Numbered from the stretch's first letter, positions 44,218 through 53,865 are shown. The stretch is 64,000 nucleotides of DNA from an uncultured Spartobacteria bacterium (GCA_903919125.1 CAIXGS010000076.1:1-64000), one strand, 5' to 3'. The notes: a model not told the origin generated them from the letters alone. A program made the numbers and translations.

Positions 44218-47200
44218 TCAATCTTGTAGCAGGAACTTAAAGTCGTCCAGCGAGAGCGCTTTTGCGAAAGACTCTTCGCCCAGAATGTCTCCGGCCAAGG
44301 CACTTTTGGAACGTTGAAGCTGCCGTATTTTTTCCTCCACAGTGCCTTTTGCCACGAGCCTATAGGCAATCACCTGATTGGTCTGCCCGATGCGATGCGT
44401 GCGGTCGATGGCTTGGTTTTCGACCGCCGGATTCCACCACGGATCAAACAAAACTACGTACGAAGCTGCCGTCAAATTCAGCCCCATGCCGCCTGCCCGC
44501 AGTGAAATGAGGAACGTGGCTGCACCTTCATACTCTTGAAATTCCTGCACCAGTTCGCCTCGATTCTCAGTTTCGCCAGTGAGCATAAACGAGTGCCAGT
44601 CGCGCGCTTGAACCTCCCGTTCGACACGTTCGAGCATGTCGACAAACTGCGAAAACACGAGCACCTTATTTCCCTGCTCCATAAGGGGTTCCAGCAAGTC
44701 AATGAGCGCCTCCATTTTGACGCTGTCCGAATGCCCGTGCTCGGAACTAACCAAGCCGGGATGGCAACAAATCTGGCGCAGTCGCAGCAAAGAAGTCAGC
44801 ACGTTGAAGCGCTCCTTGTCCAACTGCCGGCTGGTCTGGATTTTCAATAGCGCTTGTCGCGCGCGCTTTAGTTCCGCTCGATACAACGCAGCCTGCGTTC
44901 CTTCCATTTCCACTACGAGATCCTCCTCGATTCTGGCAGGAAGATCTTTGGCTACCTCGCTTTTTGTCCGTCGCAAAATAAAGGGCCGGATCCTCGCGGA
45001 GAGACGTCGGCGGGCGAGCATGTCCGTGCGCGAATCGTATTGGCGCTGAAAATGAGCGCGCAGACCGAGAAGGCCCGGCATGGAAAAGTGCATGATGCTC
45101 CAAAGGTCGAGCAGTCGATTTTCAATCGGCGTTCCACTGAGTGCGAGGCGATGAACTCCGCGCAGGGCGCTCGCTGCAGCCGCTGTTTGGGACGACGGAT
45201 TTTTGATGTACTGGGCTTCGTCCAGCACGACAGCGTGCCAAGAAACACTCGCGAGCAACTCGGCTGAGAGACGTAATTGTGCGTAGTTCACCACGAGTAT
45301 GTGCGTCTCCGAAAGGGCCTGTTTTAAATTCTTTAAATCGCCTCCCCTCCAAACATTTGCAGTGATTCCAGTCAGGAACCGTTCTGTCTCGCCCAGCCAA
45401 TTTTGCACTACTGACTTAGGACAGACCACCAGCACCGGCTTTCCATCATAAGCAGGAAGCTCCCGAAGCCATGCCAGCCAAGTAAGCGTCTGCAAAGTTT
45501 TCCCGAGTCCCATGTCGTCGGCCAAAATACCGCCAAACCGGTTTGTGCTGAGGTAGGCCAGAAAATGAAACCCTTCGACTTGGTAAGCACGCATTTCAGC
45601 GCGGATTCCAGCGGGCACAGCAGGGTTGACGCTTGTCTGGATTTCCGCCGCACGTCGCAGCACGCCGTCGCGAGCTTCGCCAGAAAGAAGGCTGCGCGCG
45701 GGAGATGCAGCGAGTTGAAGCGCGTGATAACGCTGCGGCGGGCCGCCTATCTCAAACGGATTGACGCCCAGTTCCGAAAGTTGTTCGGCCTGATCATCGT
45801 CGATTTCAAACTCCAAACGCCGCCATCCCTTGTTTTTCAAACGTACAAATTTGCCCTTCGCCTCCAACAATAATTGCACCTCCTCAGGTGTTAACTCTGT
45901 GTCGCTCAGACTCATGGCAACCTGTAAATCAAACCAATCAGGAGACGCCTCGGTCACATCCAGTCGAAGCGAACCGCTGACCACCGCATTCCGCAGACTC
46001 CCCAAATCCCCTTCCAATTCCACCTCCACGCCTTCGGGCAGTTCATCCATCCACGCGCTAAACTCTTCCGCAAAGCGCTTCCCAATCAGACGCCCCCAAC
46101 TCTCGGTACTCGTCTGAAATTCCTTAGCTCCAAGATCCGTCAGCACTTTGGGAACTTGCCGCATCAGGGAGTCATCCAACACCAGAATAGAGCGCTGATC
46201 TTCGGGTAACTCCTGAACAATGTGCCAGCCTTGGGGGGTGTAAATTCTCTCTCCGTGGAGTCCCAACAAAGCCCGAGCACAAATATGAAGCCGCTCCTCC
46301 CCCGCCCGTTCCTCCAACCAACACCGCAAGCGGACCGCAGGCTTAATTGCCAGTACGCGACTCTGCACTTCTTCCGGCAACACCACACCCAATCCCTGCA
46401 GGAGTTGCACCGTTCGTCCGGTTAACAATCCAGCGCTTGGGATGCGAATGGGATGCCGTGGGTCCAAGCGCAATAACGGTCCGGTGCGATAGATCGCTGA
46501 GTCCGTCACGTAACAATTTAACTCTGCCGCAGCGGTAAATAGCGGGGCGCTGGGACGCTCTCCATTAGGAAAAGCGAGCTCGAGAAGATAATCCGGATCT
46601 CCTCCGGGAGTGAGAGCCTCGCGACGCAACTGCCAGGTGAGACGCTCGGAGGAGCGCTCGAACGGCAACCCAGCCTCTGTCACAAATCTATCACTGAGAG
46701 ATGGATCCAACAACAAACGAGAGATTCGCTCACAGGTTTCCTCCCGATTGTAGGAAATCTGCGCGTAGGTGATGCTGAACTGAGAGAAAACTTCGAGGAG
46801 CATACGCACCGCCGCATCGCAATCGAGACGCCCCTTGTCCAAGTAGGAAATCAACTCATCGTACTGCACCTCGCTCGGATAGCTCCACTCCTCTGCCCGC
46901 GCATCCCGGCGCCATTGCAAGCGAGCGTGAGTGGCTCCGATTTGAATTCGGGCATCGACTGCGCGCCGATCCTGACTCGTCTCCATTTCGGTCAACAGCT
47001 TGCCAAGACCGTCCTCCCATTGCCGCAAAGCCTGCTGTCGCTCCCAGGCCCCAGCGAGACGTTCGATGGCTTCCACTGTAGTAATCGAGGCCAAAAAGGA
47101 AGGCCACTCCAGACCACGGTTACGCAAAAACGCGGCCAGATAAAGCCAAGCTTCCCAAGTATTTTCCGGCCGTCTTGGCCACAATTCCACAAGCTCCCAC

Positions 47201-47736
47201 GCGGGAAGCCCCGCATCCCCCAAAAATGGATCCAGCGTCGGAGCCGCCAACATTCGCGACGCCCAATGGCGTTGATAAAGCAGCTCCACCGCATCGCTAT
47301 ACGCCTCTTCAACACCCGTGAGCGGCCGTCCAATCTTTGCGAAAATTTCCCGGGCGAAAGGATTTTTGGGCGGCGCGTTACGCCCTCCATTTTCTGCTGC
47401 CAAAGTTTGCGATTCTCTCATCTCCTCCAAATGCTCGAGAGTTCTTCCCATCACGAAGCAGATCGCCAAAAGGGCATGCTCGCAGCCGTCACTGCCGCAA
47501 TCTGTGCAATCTGTTTCCAACTCACTGCCCCGTAGTACAACAGCGACAGATAAATCTACCTCGCCCACTGTCAGCTTCGCTCGAAACTCTTGGAGCTTTT
47601 GCTTAACCACTTTTCTGCGCGACACCTTGATGAGTGCAGTTTCTTGCAATGCGCTAGCAGCCTTCTCGAACCGACTCAAAAGAGAAAAAGCGGAGGGTAA
47701 CAATTCGGGGTGGGAGAGCGGGATTGCGGCGGGCAT
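44218..47736 (-). CDS. SNF2-family helicase/ATPase with SWIM-like zinc motif
   Basis: 1,172 residues. Residues ~75-110 hold a SWIM-like zinc motif (CTDCGSDGCEH). The C-terminal half has SNF2 ATPase motifs: I in GGILADDMGLGKTLQTLTWL, DEAQ box (VLDEAQYIKNPSS), III (RLALSGTPIENRL), IV (KVLVFSQFVDMLERV), V/VI in LISLRAGGMGLNLTAA and QAIDRTHRIGQTNQVIAYRL. The long middle part (about 120-640) is unassigned. Bacterial SNF2 proteins of the HepA/RapA group or Dek-type remodellers move proteins along DNA. The ATG at 47736 is preferred; a GTG at 47784 would add 16 residues. The coupled nuclease gene follows after 4 bp. Confidence 0.9.
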   Translation of the reverse strand: MPAAIPLSHPELLPSAFSLLSRFEKAASALQETALIKVSRRKVVKQKLQEFRAKLTVGEVDLSVAVVLRGSELETDCTDCGSDGCEHALLAICFVMGRTLEHLEEMRESQTLAAENGGRNAPPKNPFAREIFAKIGRPLTGVEEAYSDAVELLYQRHWASRMLAAPTLDPFLGDAGLPAWELVELWPRRPENTWEAWLYLAAFLRNRGLEWPSFLASITTVEAIERLAGAWERQQALRQWEDGLGKLLTEMETSQDRRAVDARIQIGATHARLQWRRDARAEEWSYPSEVQYDELISYLDKGRLDCDAAVRMLLEVFSQFSITYAQISYNREETCERISRLLLDPSLSDRFVTEAGLPFERSSERLTWQLRREALTPGGDPDYLLELAFPNGERPSAPLFTAAAELNCYVTDSAIYRTGPLLRLDPRHPIRIPSAGLLTGRTVQLLQGLGVVLPEEVQSRVLAIKPAVRLRCWLEERAGEERLHICARALLGLHGERIYTPQGWHIVQELPEDQRSILVLDDSLMRQVPKVLTDLGAKEFQTSTESWGRLIGKRFAEEFSAWMDELPEGVEVELEGDLGSLRNAVVSGSLRLDVTEASPDWFDLQVAMSLSDTELTPEEVQLLLEAKGKFVRLKNKGWRRLEFEIDDDQAEQLSELGVNPFEIGGPPQRYHALQLAASPARSLLSGEARDGVLRRAAEIQTSVNPAVPAGIRAEMRAYQVEGFHFLAYLSTNRFGGILADDMGLGKTLQTLTWLAWLRELPAYDGKPVLVVCPKSVVQNWLGETERFLTGITANVWRGGDLKNLKQALSETHILVVNYAQLRLSAELLASVSWHAVVLDEAQYIKNPSSQTAAAASALRGVHRLALSGTPIENRLLDLWSIMHFSMPGLLGLRAHFQRQYDSRTDMLARRRLSARIRPFILRRTKSEVAKDLPARIEEDLVVEMEGTQAALYRAELKRARQALLKIQTSRQLDKERFNVLTSLLRLRQICCHPGLVSSEHGHSDSVKMEALIDLLEPLMEQGNKVLVFSQFVDMLERVEREVQARDWHSFMLTGETENRGELVQEFQEYEGAATFLISLRAGGMGLNLTAASYVVLFDPWWNPAVENQAIDRTHRIGQTNQVIAYRLVAKGTVEEKIRQLQRSKSALAGDILGEESFAKALSLDDFKFLLQD

Positions 47737-47868
47737 CGGTAGCCGAGTAGTTTCTCTGATTGGCGCACACCTGCAAGCACACACCGATATTTGCCAGAAG
47801 AAGAACTCACAAATAAGGCGCAGGAGTTTTGCTCTTTAACGGTTCAGCGCCCCTGTTAGAACTTTACC

Positions 47869-48231
47869 GTGAACGCTTTTACCCGAACCGCCTCAATCTT
47901 TGGCGCCTCAGGAGTCCTGCTCGGGGCCTTTGGTGCGCACGGACTTAAAGCCCTGCTTGAGGCTCACGCTGCGCAAGGAATTTGGCAAACCGCGTCAACC
48001 TACCATTTACTTCACGCAGTAGTTCTCTTTTCCCTGGCGGGACGTCCCATCGTGAACAGGTTCGCCTTCAGATTATTATCTATAGGCATCCTGCTTTTTA
48101 GCGGCTCACTTTACGCGTTAGCGATCACCTCCGTTAAGTCACTGGGCGGGATCACTCCGCTTGGCGGACTTCTCCTCATTGCCGGTTGGATTGCGTTGTG
48201 TTTTTCTCCGCGCACCGAGACGGATCGTTAA
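47869..48231 (+). CDS. DUF423 family membrane protein (YgdD-like)
   Basis: 120 residues with four hydrophobic helices. Family text FGASGVLLGAFGAHGLKALL, YHLLHAVVLFSLAG and SLYALAITSVKSLGGITPLGG is diagnostic of DUF423. Role is not known. Start is GTG at 47869. The next gene starts 28 bp further. Confidence 0.88.
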   Translation: MNAFTRTASIFGASGVLLGAFGAHGLKALLEAHAAQGIWQTASTYHLLHAVVLFSLAGRPIVNRFAFRLLSIGILLFSGSLYALAITSVKSLGGITPLGGLLLIAGWIALCFSPRTETDR

Positions 48232-48259
48232 TGTAGCGAACTTTTGCGAAGTCTCTCCA

Positions 48260-49105
48260 ATGGCACTTAAGGCGTTTATCTTAAATCCTCTGATCGGCCT
48301 TTTGGTTTTAGGCACCATTTTTTTTGTCCTCGAAAACGTCGTGGGCCGGGCTGTTCCACAGCGAGTTTTCCGACGGGGTTTCTGGCTAGACGTCGTTTAT
48401 TTGTTTGTTGCCCCGTTATTAAAAGTAGCGACACGCATCACTCTAATCGTCCCGGCCAGTCTGCTCCTTTTATCGGGTGTAACCTCACTCGAAGTCTTTC
48501 GGGCGCATCAGTATCAGGGGTTTGGGCCGGTGAACTGGCAACCACAATGGCTTCAGATTATCGAGATTGTGCTGCTCGCGGATCTTTCAGGATATGGAAT
48601 TCACCGCCTCTTTCACACGGGGCGCTGGTGGCCATTTCACGCGATTCATCACAGCTCGGAATCCGTGGACTGGTTGTCAGCGGTGCGGGTGCATCCCGTG
48701 AATGAACTTTTTGACAAGATCGCACAAGTCACTCCCGTTCTGTTACTCGGCTACAATCCGACGGTTACCATGGCGTTCGTCCCGTTCCTCACACTTTACG
48801 CAATCTATATTCATGCAAACCTTAACTGGGACAACGGCCCGCTACGTGCCGTCCTTGCGAGCCCCGTGTTCCATCGCTGGCACCATTCCAAAGCGCCCGC
48901 TGCTCGCAACAAAAACTTTGCCGGTCTATTCCCGATTTGGGACATTCTTTTTAAGACTTACTATATGCCCAAAGACCTCAAGCCCGAGATATTCGGGATC
49001 GATGAAACGTTGCCGGCGCACTATCCCGGCCAGTTTTGGGCGCCCTTCGCAGCACTCTTTGCTCGCAGGCCCGCTCCGCTGACGCAGAGAGAACCGAACC
49101 CGTAG
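48260..49105 (+). CDS. Fatty acid hydroxylase/sterol desaturase superfamily protein
   Basis: 281 residues from ATG 48260. The di-iron His clusters are GIHRLFHTG, FHAIHHSSE and FHRWHHSK, all present, plus several membrane helices. The group covers sterol C5-desaturases, fatty-acid hydroxylases and carotenoid hydroxylases. The substrate cannot be read from the sequence. It ends 14 bp before the convergent permease gene. Confidence 0.85.
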   Translation: MALKAFILNPLIGLLVLGTIFFVLENVVGRAVPQRVFRRGFWLDVVYLFVAPLLKVATRITLIVPASLLLLSGVTSLEVFRAHQYQGFGPVNWQPQWLQIIEIVLLADLSGYGIHRLFHTGRWWPFHAIHHSSESVDWLSAVRVHPVNELFDKIAQVTPVLLLGYNPTVTMAFVPFLTLYAIYIHANLNWDNGPLRAVLASPVFHRWHHSKAPAARNKNFAGLFPIWDILFKTYYMPKDLKPEIFGIDETLPAHYPGQFWAPFAALFARRPAPLTQREPNP

Positions 49106-49119
49106 TTCCGATCGAGGTG

Positions 49120-50256
49120 TTATCTTGCAGCAAGCCGGCGGAAGAGGAAGGCGCCTAAGGAGAGGAAAATCAAATTCGGTAGCCAGACCAACCACTCGGG
49201 GTGCATCTCGGGTTGGCTCTTAACCCAGTTGGTCATAATGATGATGAAGAAGTAACCGAAGGCGACCATCAGGCTCATTAGGAAGCCAAGCGTCGTCTCA
49301 CGACGTTGCGCGGTGACCGCCAAGGGAATCGCCATCAGCCCCAAGGCCAACGACGCCAAGGCCAGCGAGAAGCGCTTACTAAACTCCACGCGCATCTCGC
49401 ACAATTCCCGAGGTGTCAGAGGCACTCCGCCACTGTCCGGAGCACTGCGTGCCGTCAGTATTTCCCAGAGCTCACGCGCGGTCAGACTACTGTTGGAGCG
49501 GCGCTTCTGATTGCGCTCAAAAAGCTCTTCCAAGGAAATAGGCAAAGTAGTGCGCTGCATCGTAATACCCTGACGAATGCGGGAGAAACTTTGCGGTTGA
49601 GCGGTGTCTCTTTGTTCAAATCTGGCGTCCTCAAGATCCAGCAAAAGACGGCGGTTTACGGCGTCGGTTTTGATTTTACCATGGCGGGCGAAGATGACTT
49701 TTTGAGGTTCAAAATCCCGGCCTATTTCGTAAACAAGAAGGTTGTGGAGTTGGGAACCGTCGTTGCGTCCGATGTAGATTTTCAGGTTCGGAAAGGCGTC
49801 GATGACGCGGTCGCTTTCGAACATGGCCAGCGGCCGGTTCACGGCGAGTTCGTAGAGCGCCAGTTTGAACCGCGCTTGCGCGCGCGGTGCAAGATCGACG
49901 TTAATCCACAAGCACAGGGCCACGCAGGCAAGAGCCACACCGAGCGCTCCCATACTCACCCGCAAAATGCTTACGCCGCTGGACTTCAGTGCCGTGAGTT
50001 CGTGTTCAGCGGAGAGACGACCGAACACCAATAACACCGCAGTGAGAAAGCCCCACGGCAAGGTAAAGGTCAGCGAGAAGGGCAATATATAGGCGAGGAA
50101 CGTTAGAAAGAACTCGTACGTGGCGGTGCCGTTGACGAGGAGTTCAAAAATTTGCCTAAAAAGGTTGCCCAAAACCAGCACCACACTCAGCACAGACACT
50201 GCCAAAAATGTAGTCAGGCAAAGCTGGCGGATAATGTAGCGATCGAGAATTTTCAT
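49120..50256 (-). CDS. LptF/LptG family permease
   Basis: Inner-membrane component that, with LptB, extracts lipopolysaccharide. 378 residues with six membrane segments: N-terminal MKILDRYIIRQLCLTTFLAV and TYEFFLTFLAYILPFSLTFT, then a periplasmic beta-jellyroll (FPNLKIYIGRNDG), and the C-terminal SLALASLALGLMAIPLAVTA. An Arg-rich RRETTLGFLM marks the end of the cytoplasmic-facing loop. Whether this is LptF or LptG is not decided by the sequence seen. The partner gene is not in this window. Confidence 0.87.
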   Translation of the reverse strand: MKILDRYIIRQLCLTTFLAVSVLSVVLVLGNLFRQIFELLVNGTATYEFFLTFLAYILPFSLTFTLPWGFLTAVLLVFGRLSAEHELTALKSSGVSILRVSMGALGVALACVALCLWINVDLAPRAQARFKLALYELAVNRPLAMFESDRVIDAFPNLKIYIGRNDGSQLHNLLVYEIGRDFEPQKVIFARHGKIKTDAVNRRLLLDLEDARFEQRDTAQPQSFSRIRQGITMQRTTLPISLEELFERNQKRRSNSSLTARELWEILTARSAPDSGGVPLTPRELCEMRVEFSKRFSLALASLALGLMAIPLAVTAQRRETTLGFLMSLMVAFGYFFIIIMTNWVKSQPEMHPEWLVWLPNLIFLSLGAFLFRRLAAR

Positions 50257-50371
50257 GACAACTCGCGAGGTCCGGGGGGGCGCAGGGGCGCGGGGGCGAT
50301 CGGATTACGAGAGAGAAGGAAACCACACAACGAGAAAGTTCCCTCGAAACTTCACGCTGGGGCGAGGCCCG

Positions 50372-51553
50372 CTACAACGCGATTTCCGTCCCTTCCCGCG
50401 CGGCGTCAATCAACATCGTCCAGCCCTTTTCCCGAGCCGTTGCGCGGCACTGCTGCACGATGCGATTAATGTCCGCATCTGAACGTGTGGGATCGTGATG
50501 AAACAAGTAAAGATGCTCCACCTCGGCGGCAGCCGCCATTTCTATGACGTCCTCAATAGCGGAGTGGCCCCAACCGATTTTGGAATCATACTCGGCGAGA
50601 GTGTACTGAGCATCATGAATTAGAATTCTGGTGCCCTTAATCGTATCAACCAGACGCTGATAAAGATGTTCGGAGGTTTCGCGGGGAAGGTGAGTCGCCT
50701 GCCCATGATGGTTGAGCTCGTTGTCAGACATGTAGACGATTGAACCTGCGCTTGTCTCAAGCCGAAACCCTGCACAGCGACCGGGATGATTGGTGAAAAA
50801 CGCCACCACTTGTACCGGACCACAGTTAAAATGGTCGTCGACCTCCTCCACGTCGGGATGAGACGGCATATCTTCCATCGCGACTGGGAAGTATGCGGAA
50901 TCCATCTGCTTGGCGAGTACTTCAGCCAGATGATGACAAACCGCCTTATAACCCACCACCCGCAGGTGATTGGTTGGAATGTAGGCGGGCACGAAAAAGG
51001 GCAGCCCTTGAATATGATCCCAATGCGTGTGTGTAATGAGCAGATGGATGTCTAACTTCTTCTTCGAGGCAGCGGCACGCGCCATGAGACTGTTGCCCAG
51101 GCCACGAATCCCGCTGCCTGCATCTAAGATGATAATCTGTCCATCAGCGTCCAGTTCCACACACGACGTATTACCTCCGTAAAAAACAGTATTTGGACCG
51201 GGAGTGGGAATCGAACCACGCACTCCCCAGAAACGGAGGATGACGTCACCGGAAGCCTTAATCGGAGTTGTGGGGACATCTATCGCCTCGGCCAGTGCTT
51301 CGACCTGCTTCAAACCCGGCGCCATGATCAGCGGAACCTTCAAGTCAGCCCCCATCGCCCCGAGCCAAGCCGCTACGGCAGAAGCTTCTATAGAGGCAGA
51401 GTCCACTACCACCGCATGAACACTTTCTGGGGCGGGTTGATCACCGGGCGAAAGTGTTTCCACGGAGGCCACCTGCCATCCTCGGGCGAGAAGAGTGCCC
51501 TCCATGACAGTGCGCCAAGTTGCATCTGAGGAAACGATGATTGCATTCTTCAT
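50372..51553 (-). CDS. Receiver-like domain fused to metallo-beta-lactamase fold hydrolase
   Basis: 393 residues. The first ~100 residues look like a response-regulator receiver: IIVSSDATWRTVMEG start, strand AVVVDSASI with Asp51 at the phosphoacceptor place, and TTPIKASG near the conserved Lys. The first acidic pair is reduced to SSD and the Thr/Ser position is Ala-Pro, so it may be degenerate. From about residue 105 the MBL hydrolase follows, with zinc ligands in ITHTHWDHIQGLPFFVPAY, PGRCAGFRLET, YMSDNE and LFHHDPTRSD. Members of this fold hydrolyse RNA, cyclic nucleotides or phosphodiesters; which one is open. Isolated gene with 167 bp before the next. Confidence 0.82.
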   Translation of the reverse strand: MKNAIIVSSDATWRTVMEGTLLARGWQVASVETLSPGDQPAPESVHAVVVDSASIEASAVAAWLGAMGADLKVPLIMAPGLKQVEALAEAIDVPTTPIKASGDVILRFWGVRGSIPTPGPNTVFYGGNTSCVELDADGQIIILDAGSGIRGLGNSLMARAAASKKKLDIHLLITHTHWDHIQGLPFFVPAYIPTNHLRVVGYKAVCHHLAEVLAKQMDSAYFPVAMEDMPSHPDVEEVDDHFNCGPVQVVAFFTNHPGRCAGFRLETSAGSIVYMSDNELNHHGQATHLPRETSEHLYQRLVDTIKGTRILIHDAQYTLAEYDSKIGWGHSAIEDVIEMAAAAEVEHLYLFHHDPTRSDADINRIVQQCRATAREKGWTMLIDAAREGTEIAL

Positions 51554-51720
51554 AACTTATAAGCATTCAACTGACAAAATTTCATTCTTCATCGAAGAAT
51601 CGTTAAGCTACAAGAAGAGTTCACAGTGTCACCCTTTCTTCACTTAGAAATTCAAGCTCTCAGAATGCCCTGCCAATCTGACAATCTGGCAATTTAAACA
51701 CTGAATCAGCCCTGATTGAT

Positions 51721-52890
51721 TCAGCATAACAAAGCTTTTTCCAAAACCTCTCCAACCTTCACTAATTCTTGCTCAGTGTTATAAAAGTGAGGACTGAAAC
51801 GCAGATAATCCCGGCCCGAACGATCAGAGCGAAGCGAAGCGGTAATTCCCTCTTTTTCAAGGACCCCAAATAAACCCGCTGAGTCTGCACTGGGATGCCA
51901 CACCGTGGTGATGCCGCTAGCATGAGCGCCGCATGCCGGCCCGAGGACATGGAATCCGAGCGGTTCCAAAATCGAGAGCAACACCGCCTTGAGCTCGAGC
52001 AACCTCGCCGCCACGTTTTCAACGCCCGCCGCCAGCAAAAGCTCCAAAGCGGCCTTCATTCCATAAACGCCGCTAGTGTTCAAAACCCCCGGTTCATAGC
52101 GTTGGGCCGTTGGAACAAACTCGATGGTGTCTTGGGTGAGAAACTTGGGCGACTGCACGTTCCAAGCGCCAAGCAGCGTCGGACGAATCGTTTCAAAATG
52201 CCGTTGAGCGACGTAGACGATTCCCATCGCCATCGGACCGAGCATCCACTTGTGAGCATCTGCACTAAGCATATCCACATGCGCACGAACGACATCTAAA
52301 GGAAACGCGCCAAGGGTCTGGATCGCGTCGAGCGCAAACAATACACCGCGCTCGTGCAAAAGAGCACCGATTTCCTCCACCTCCAAGCGCCGCCCGCTGA
52401 AGAAATGACAACTGGCCAAGGCGACCATTCTAGTGCGGGGCGTCAACGCGGCTCGCACTAGGGCTGGAGTCACCTCCCCCGGCTGGTCGGTACGCAGGCG
52501 ATGCACCACGACACCGCGCCTTTGAAGATCGAGCCAAGGATAGACATTCGCGGGATAATCATCGCCATAACACACCAGCTCGTCGCCGGGCACCCAATCG
52601 ATCCCGTTAGCGAACAGGCTCAACCCGAGCGAGGTGGGTCCCAATAACGCGATCTCCTCCCATTGCGCCCCGATCAATTGCGCAGCGAGCTGGCGGGTCG
52701 CACGAATGTCGCGCAACACCTCGGCGAACTCCTGGGGCATGCGCGAGGACTGCATTGCGTAATTCGCCATAGCCTCTGCAACCACCCGTGGCAGAGGCGT
52801 TACGGCGGCGTGCGCCAGAAAAATTTTCTCCTCGCAAACCGGGAACGCGAAACGCCGCCGATCTTCGTCGGCTATAAGCGAGTGGATCAT
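51721..52890 (-). CDS. Class V aminotransferase (cysteine desulfurase/IscS-like superfamily)
   Basis: 389 residues from ATG 52890. PLP-lysine region DMLSADAHKWMLGPMAMGIV (Lys next to Trp) and VLFALDAIQTLGAFPLDV (Asp contacting the pyridine) mark the class V fold; VALASCHFFSGRRLEV is typical too. No isolated cysteine loop typical for sulfur transfer is apparent, so alternatives such as an isopenicillin-epimerase-type or kynureninase-like enzyme remain. It starts 4 bp after the RelE-like gene stop. A TGAATCA/TGATTCA inverted repeat overlaps its stop. Confidence 0.85.
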   Translation of the reverse strand: MIHSLIADEDRRRFAFPVCEEKIFLAHAAVTPLPRVVAEAMANYAMQSSRMPQEFAEVLRDIRATRQLAAQLIGAQWEEIALLGPTSLGLSLFANGIDWVPGDELVCYGDDYPANVYPWLDLQRRGVVVHRLRTDQPGEVTPALVRAALTPRTRMVALASCHFFSGRRLEVEEIGALLHERGVLFALDAIQTLGAFPLDVVRAHVDMLSADAHKWMLGPMAMGIVYVAQRHFETIRPTLLGAWNVQSPKFLTQDTIEFVPTAQRYEPGVLNTSGVYGMKAALELLLAAGVENVAARLLELKAVLLSILEPLGFHVLGPACGAHASGITTVWHPSADSAGLFGVLEKEGITASLRSDRSGRDYLRFSPHFYNTEQELVKVGEVLEKALLC

Positions 52891-52894
52891 CCTC

Positions 52895-53260
52895 TCAGAC
52901 CTTTCTCGCAGCGCGCCCCTCGTCAATCAGTTCCCAAAACTTACGTTGCTGGGCGAGTTCGACGTCCTCTGTGGGCATCGGTAAAGAAGCACGGAACAAA
53001 AAGTCTCGGAACGTATTGCGATGTAAAACCCTATGCACGGTGATGCCTTCAGGCGCGCGCTCAAAGTAAATCCGATAATCTTTGACCCGGTAACGAAACA
53101 GCTTTTTACCTTCGCGCTCAATTAGTCCAAATCGCTCTGGATCCGCCTTATCCACCTCCTCGGGAAGCACTTCAAAATCCGAAAGCAAATCTAACTGCAG
53201 TTCAGTCGGGAGCGCCGACATTTCTGCCGCGCTGGTTGCATTAAAAACGACCTGAAACAT
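52895..53260 (-). CDS. RelE-fold protein (toxin-like), no adjacent antitoxin
   Basis: 121 residues. The end KLFRYRVKDYRIYFERAPEG and ITVHRVLHRNTFRDFLFRA is the RelE/ParE-superfamily pattern. The N-terminal FQVVFNATSAAEMSALPTELQ matches as well. A typical RelE toxin has about 85-100 residues; here a ~15-residue tail (EGRAARKV) follows. No antitoxin-like gene is adjacent. The downstream partner is an aminotransferase, 4 bp away. It could be a toxin with a distant antitoxin or a domesticated RNA-binding protein. Confidence 0.75.
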   Translation of the reverse strand: MFQVVFNATSAAEMSALPTELQLDLLSDFEVLPEEVDKADPERFGLIEREGKKLFRYRVKDYRIYFERAPEGITVHRVLHRNTFRDFLFRASLPMPTEDVELAQQRKFWELIDEGRAARKV

Positions 53261-53427
53261 CGCGAAACAAAACTATAAAAACCACAGCATCCCAACCACT
53301 TGAAGCAGGTTAACGAAAGATGAACACACCGAACCAAATCCGAAGATATCTTCTGGAGGCAACTTTGCTACGCCTCCCGCCTGCGTGACTCAGTCGCTAG
53401 GAGCTTAATTTCTTAAGCTCCAAACAC

Positions 53428-53865
53428 TCACATTCCCCAAAGCTTTTTGGCTTCCTTAAAGGCCACAATTGCGTCCTTCACATTGCCCGAACGTTCACAA
53501 ACGTAAGCGATTCCCAACCAAGCTTCGGCGGAACGGCTATTCAAACGCACTGCTTCGCGGAAGGCTTTAAGCGCAGATTCATCTAGGGAATCTCGCAGCA
53601 TCTGCCGACCCGCTTCCAAGGATGCGGACGCCAACGAACGGGAGCGCGCACGCCGAGCGGCAGCAAGACGTTTGCGCTTTGCTGCAAGGCGTTCACTCTC
53701 AGCCTTCTTTCCAACTTTTTCCGCAGCGGCCAATACAGTCTTGGGAGATGCGTTGGCTTGAGGAGTGGCCGTCGGCGAGTTGTTGACCACCGGCGAAAGG
53801 CGGCCTCGCTGGCAGGCTCCAGCAGATAAGGCTAGGACAAGAAGAAGAGTGAGTCGGAGTTTCAT
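53428..53865 (-). CDS. TPR-containing lipoprotein, hypothetical
   Basis: 145 residues from ATG 53865: lipoprotein signal (MKLRLTLLLVLALSAGAC with lipobox SAGAC), an Ala/Lys/Arg-rich coiled region, then a TPR-like helix pair: SALKAFREAVRLNSRSAEAW and GIAYVCERSGNVKDAIVAFK. Outer-membrane or periplasmic scaffold, function unknown. Gene is isolated. Confidence 0.75.
   Translation of the reverse strand: MKLRLTLLLVLALSAGACQRGRLSPVVNNSPTATPQANASPKTVLAAAEKVGKKAESERLAAKRKRLAAARRARSRSLASASLEAGRQMLRDSLDESALKAFREAVRLNSRSAEAWLGIAYVCERSGNVKDAIVAFKEAKKLWGM

Noticed and set aside
51702-51723. TGAATCA ... TGATTCA inverted repeat at aminotransferase stop
   Set aside because: Seven pairs but no T-tract and it overlaps the stop codon.
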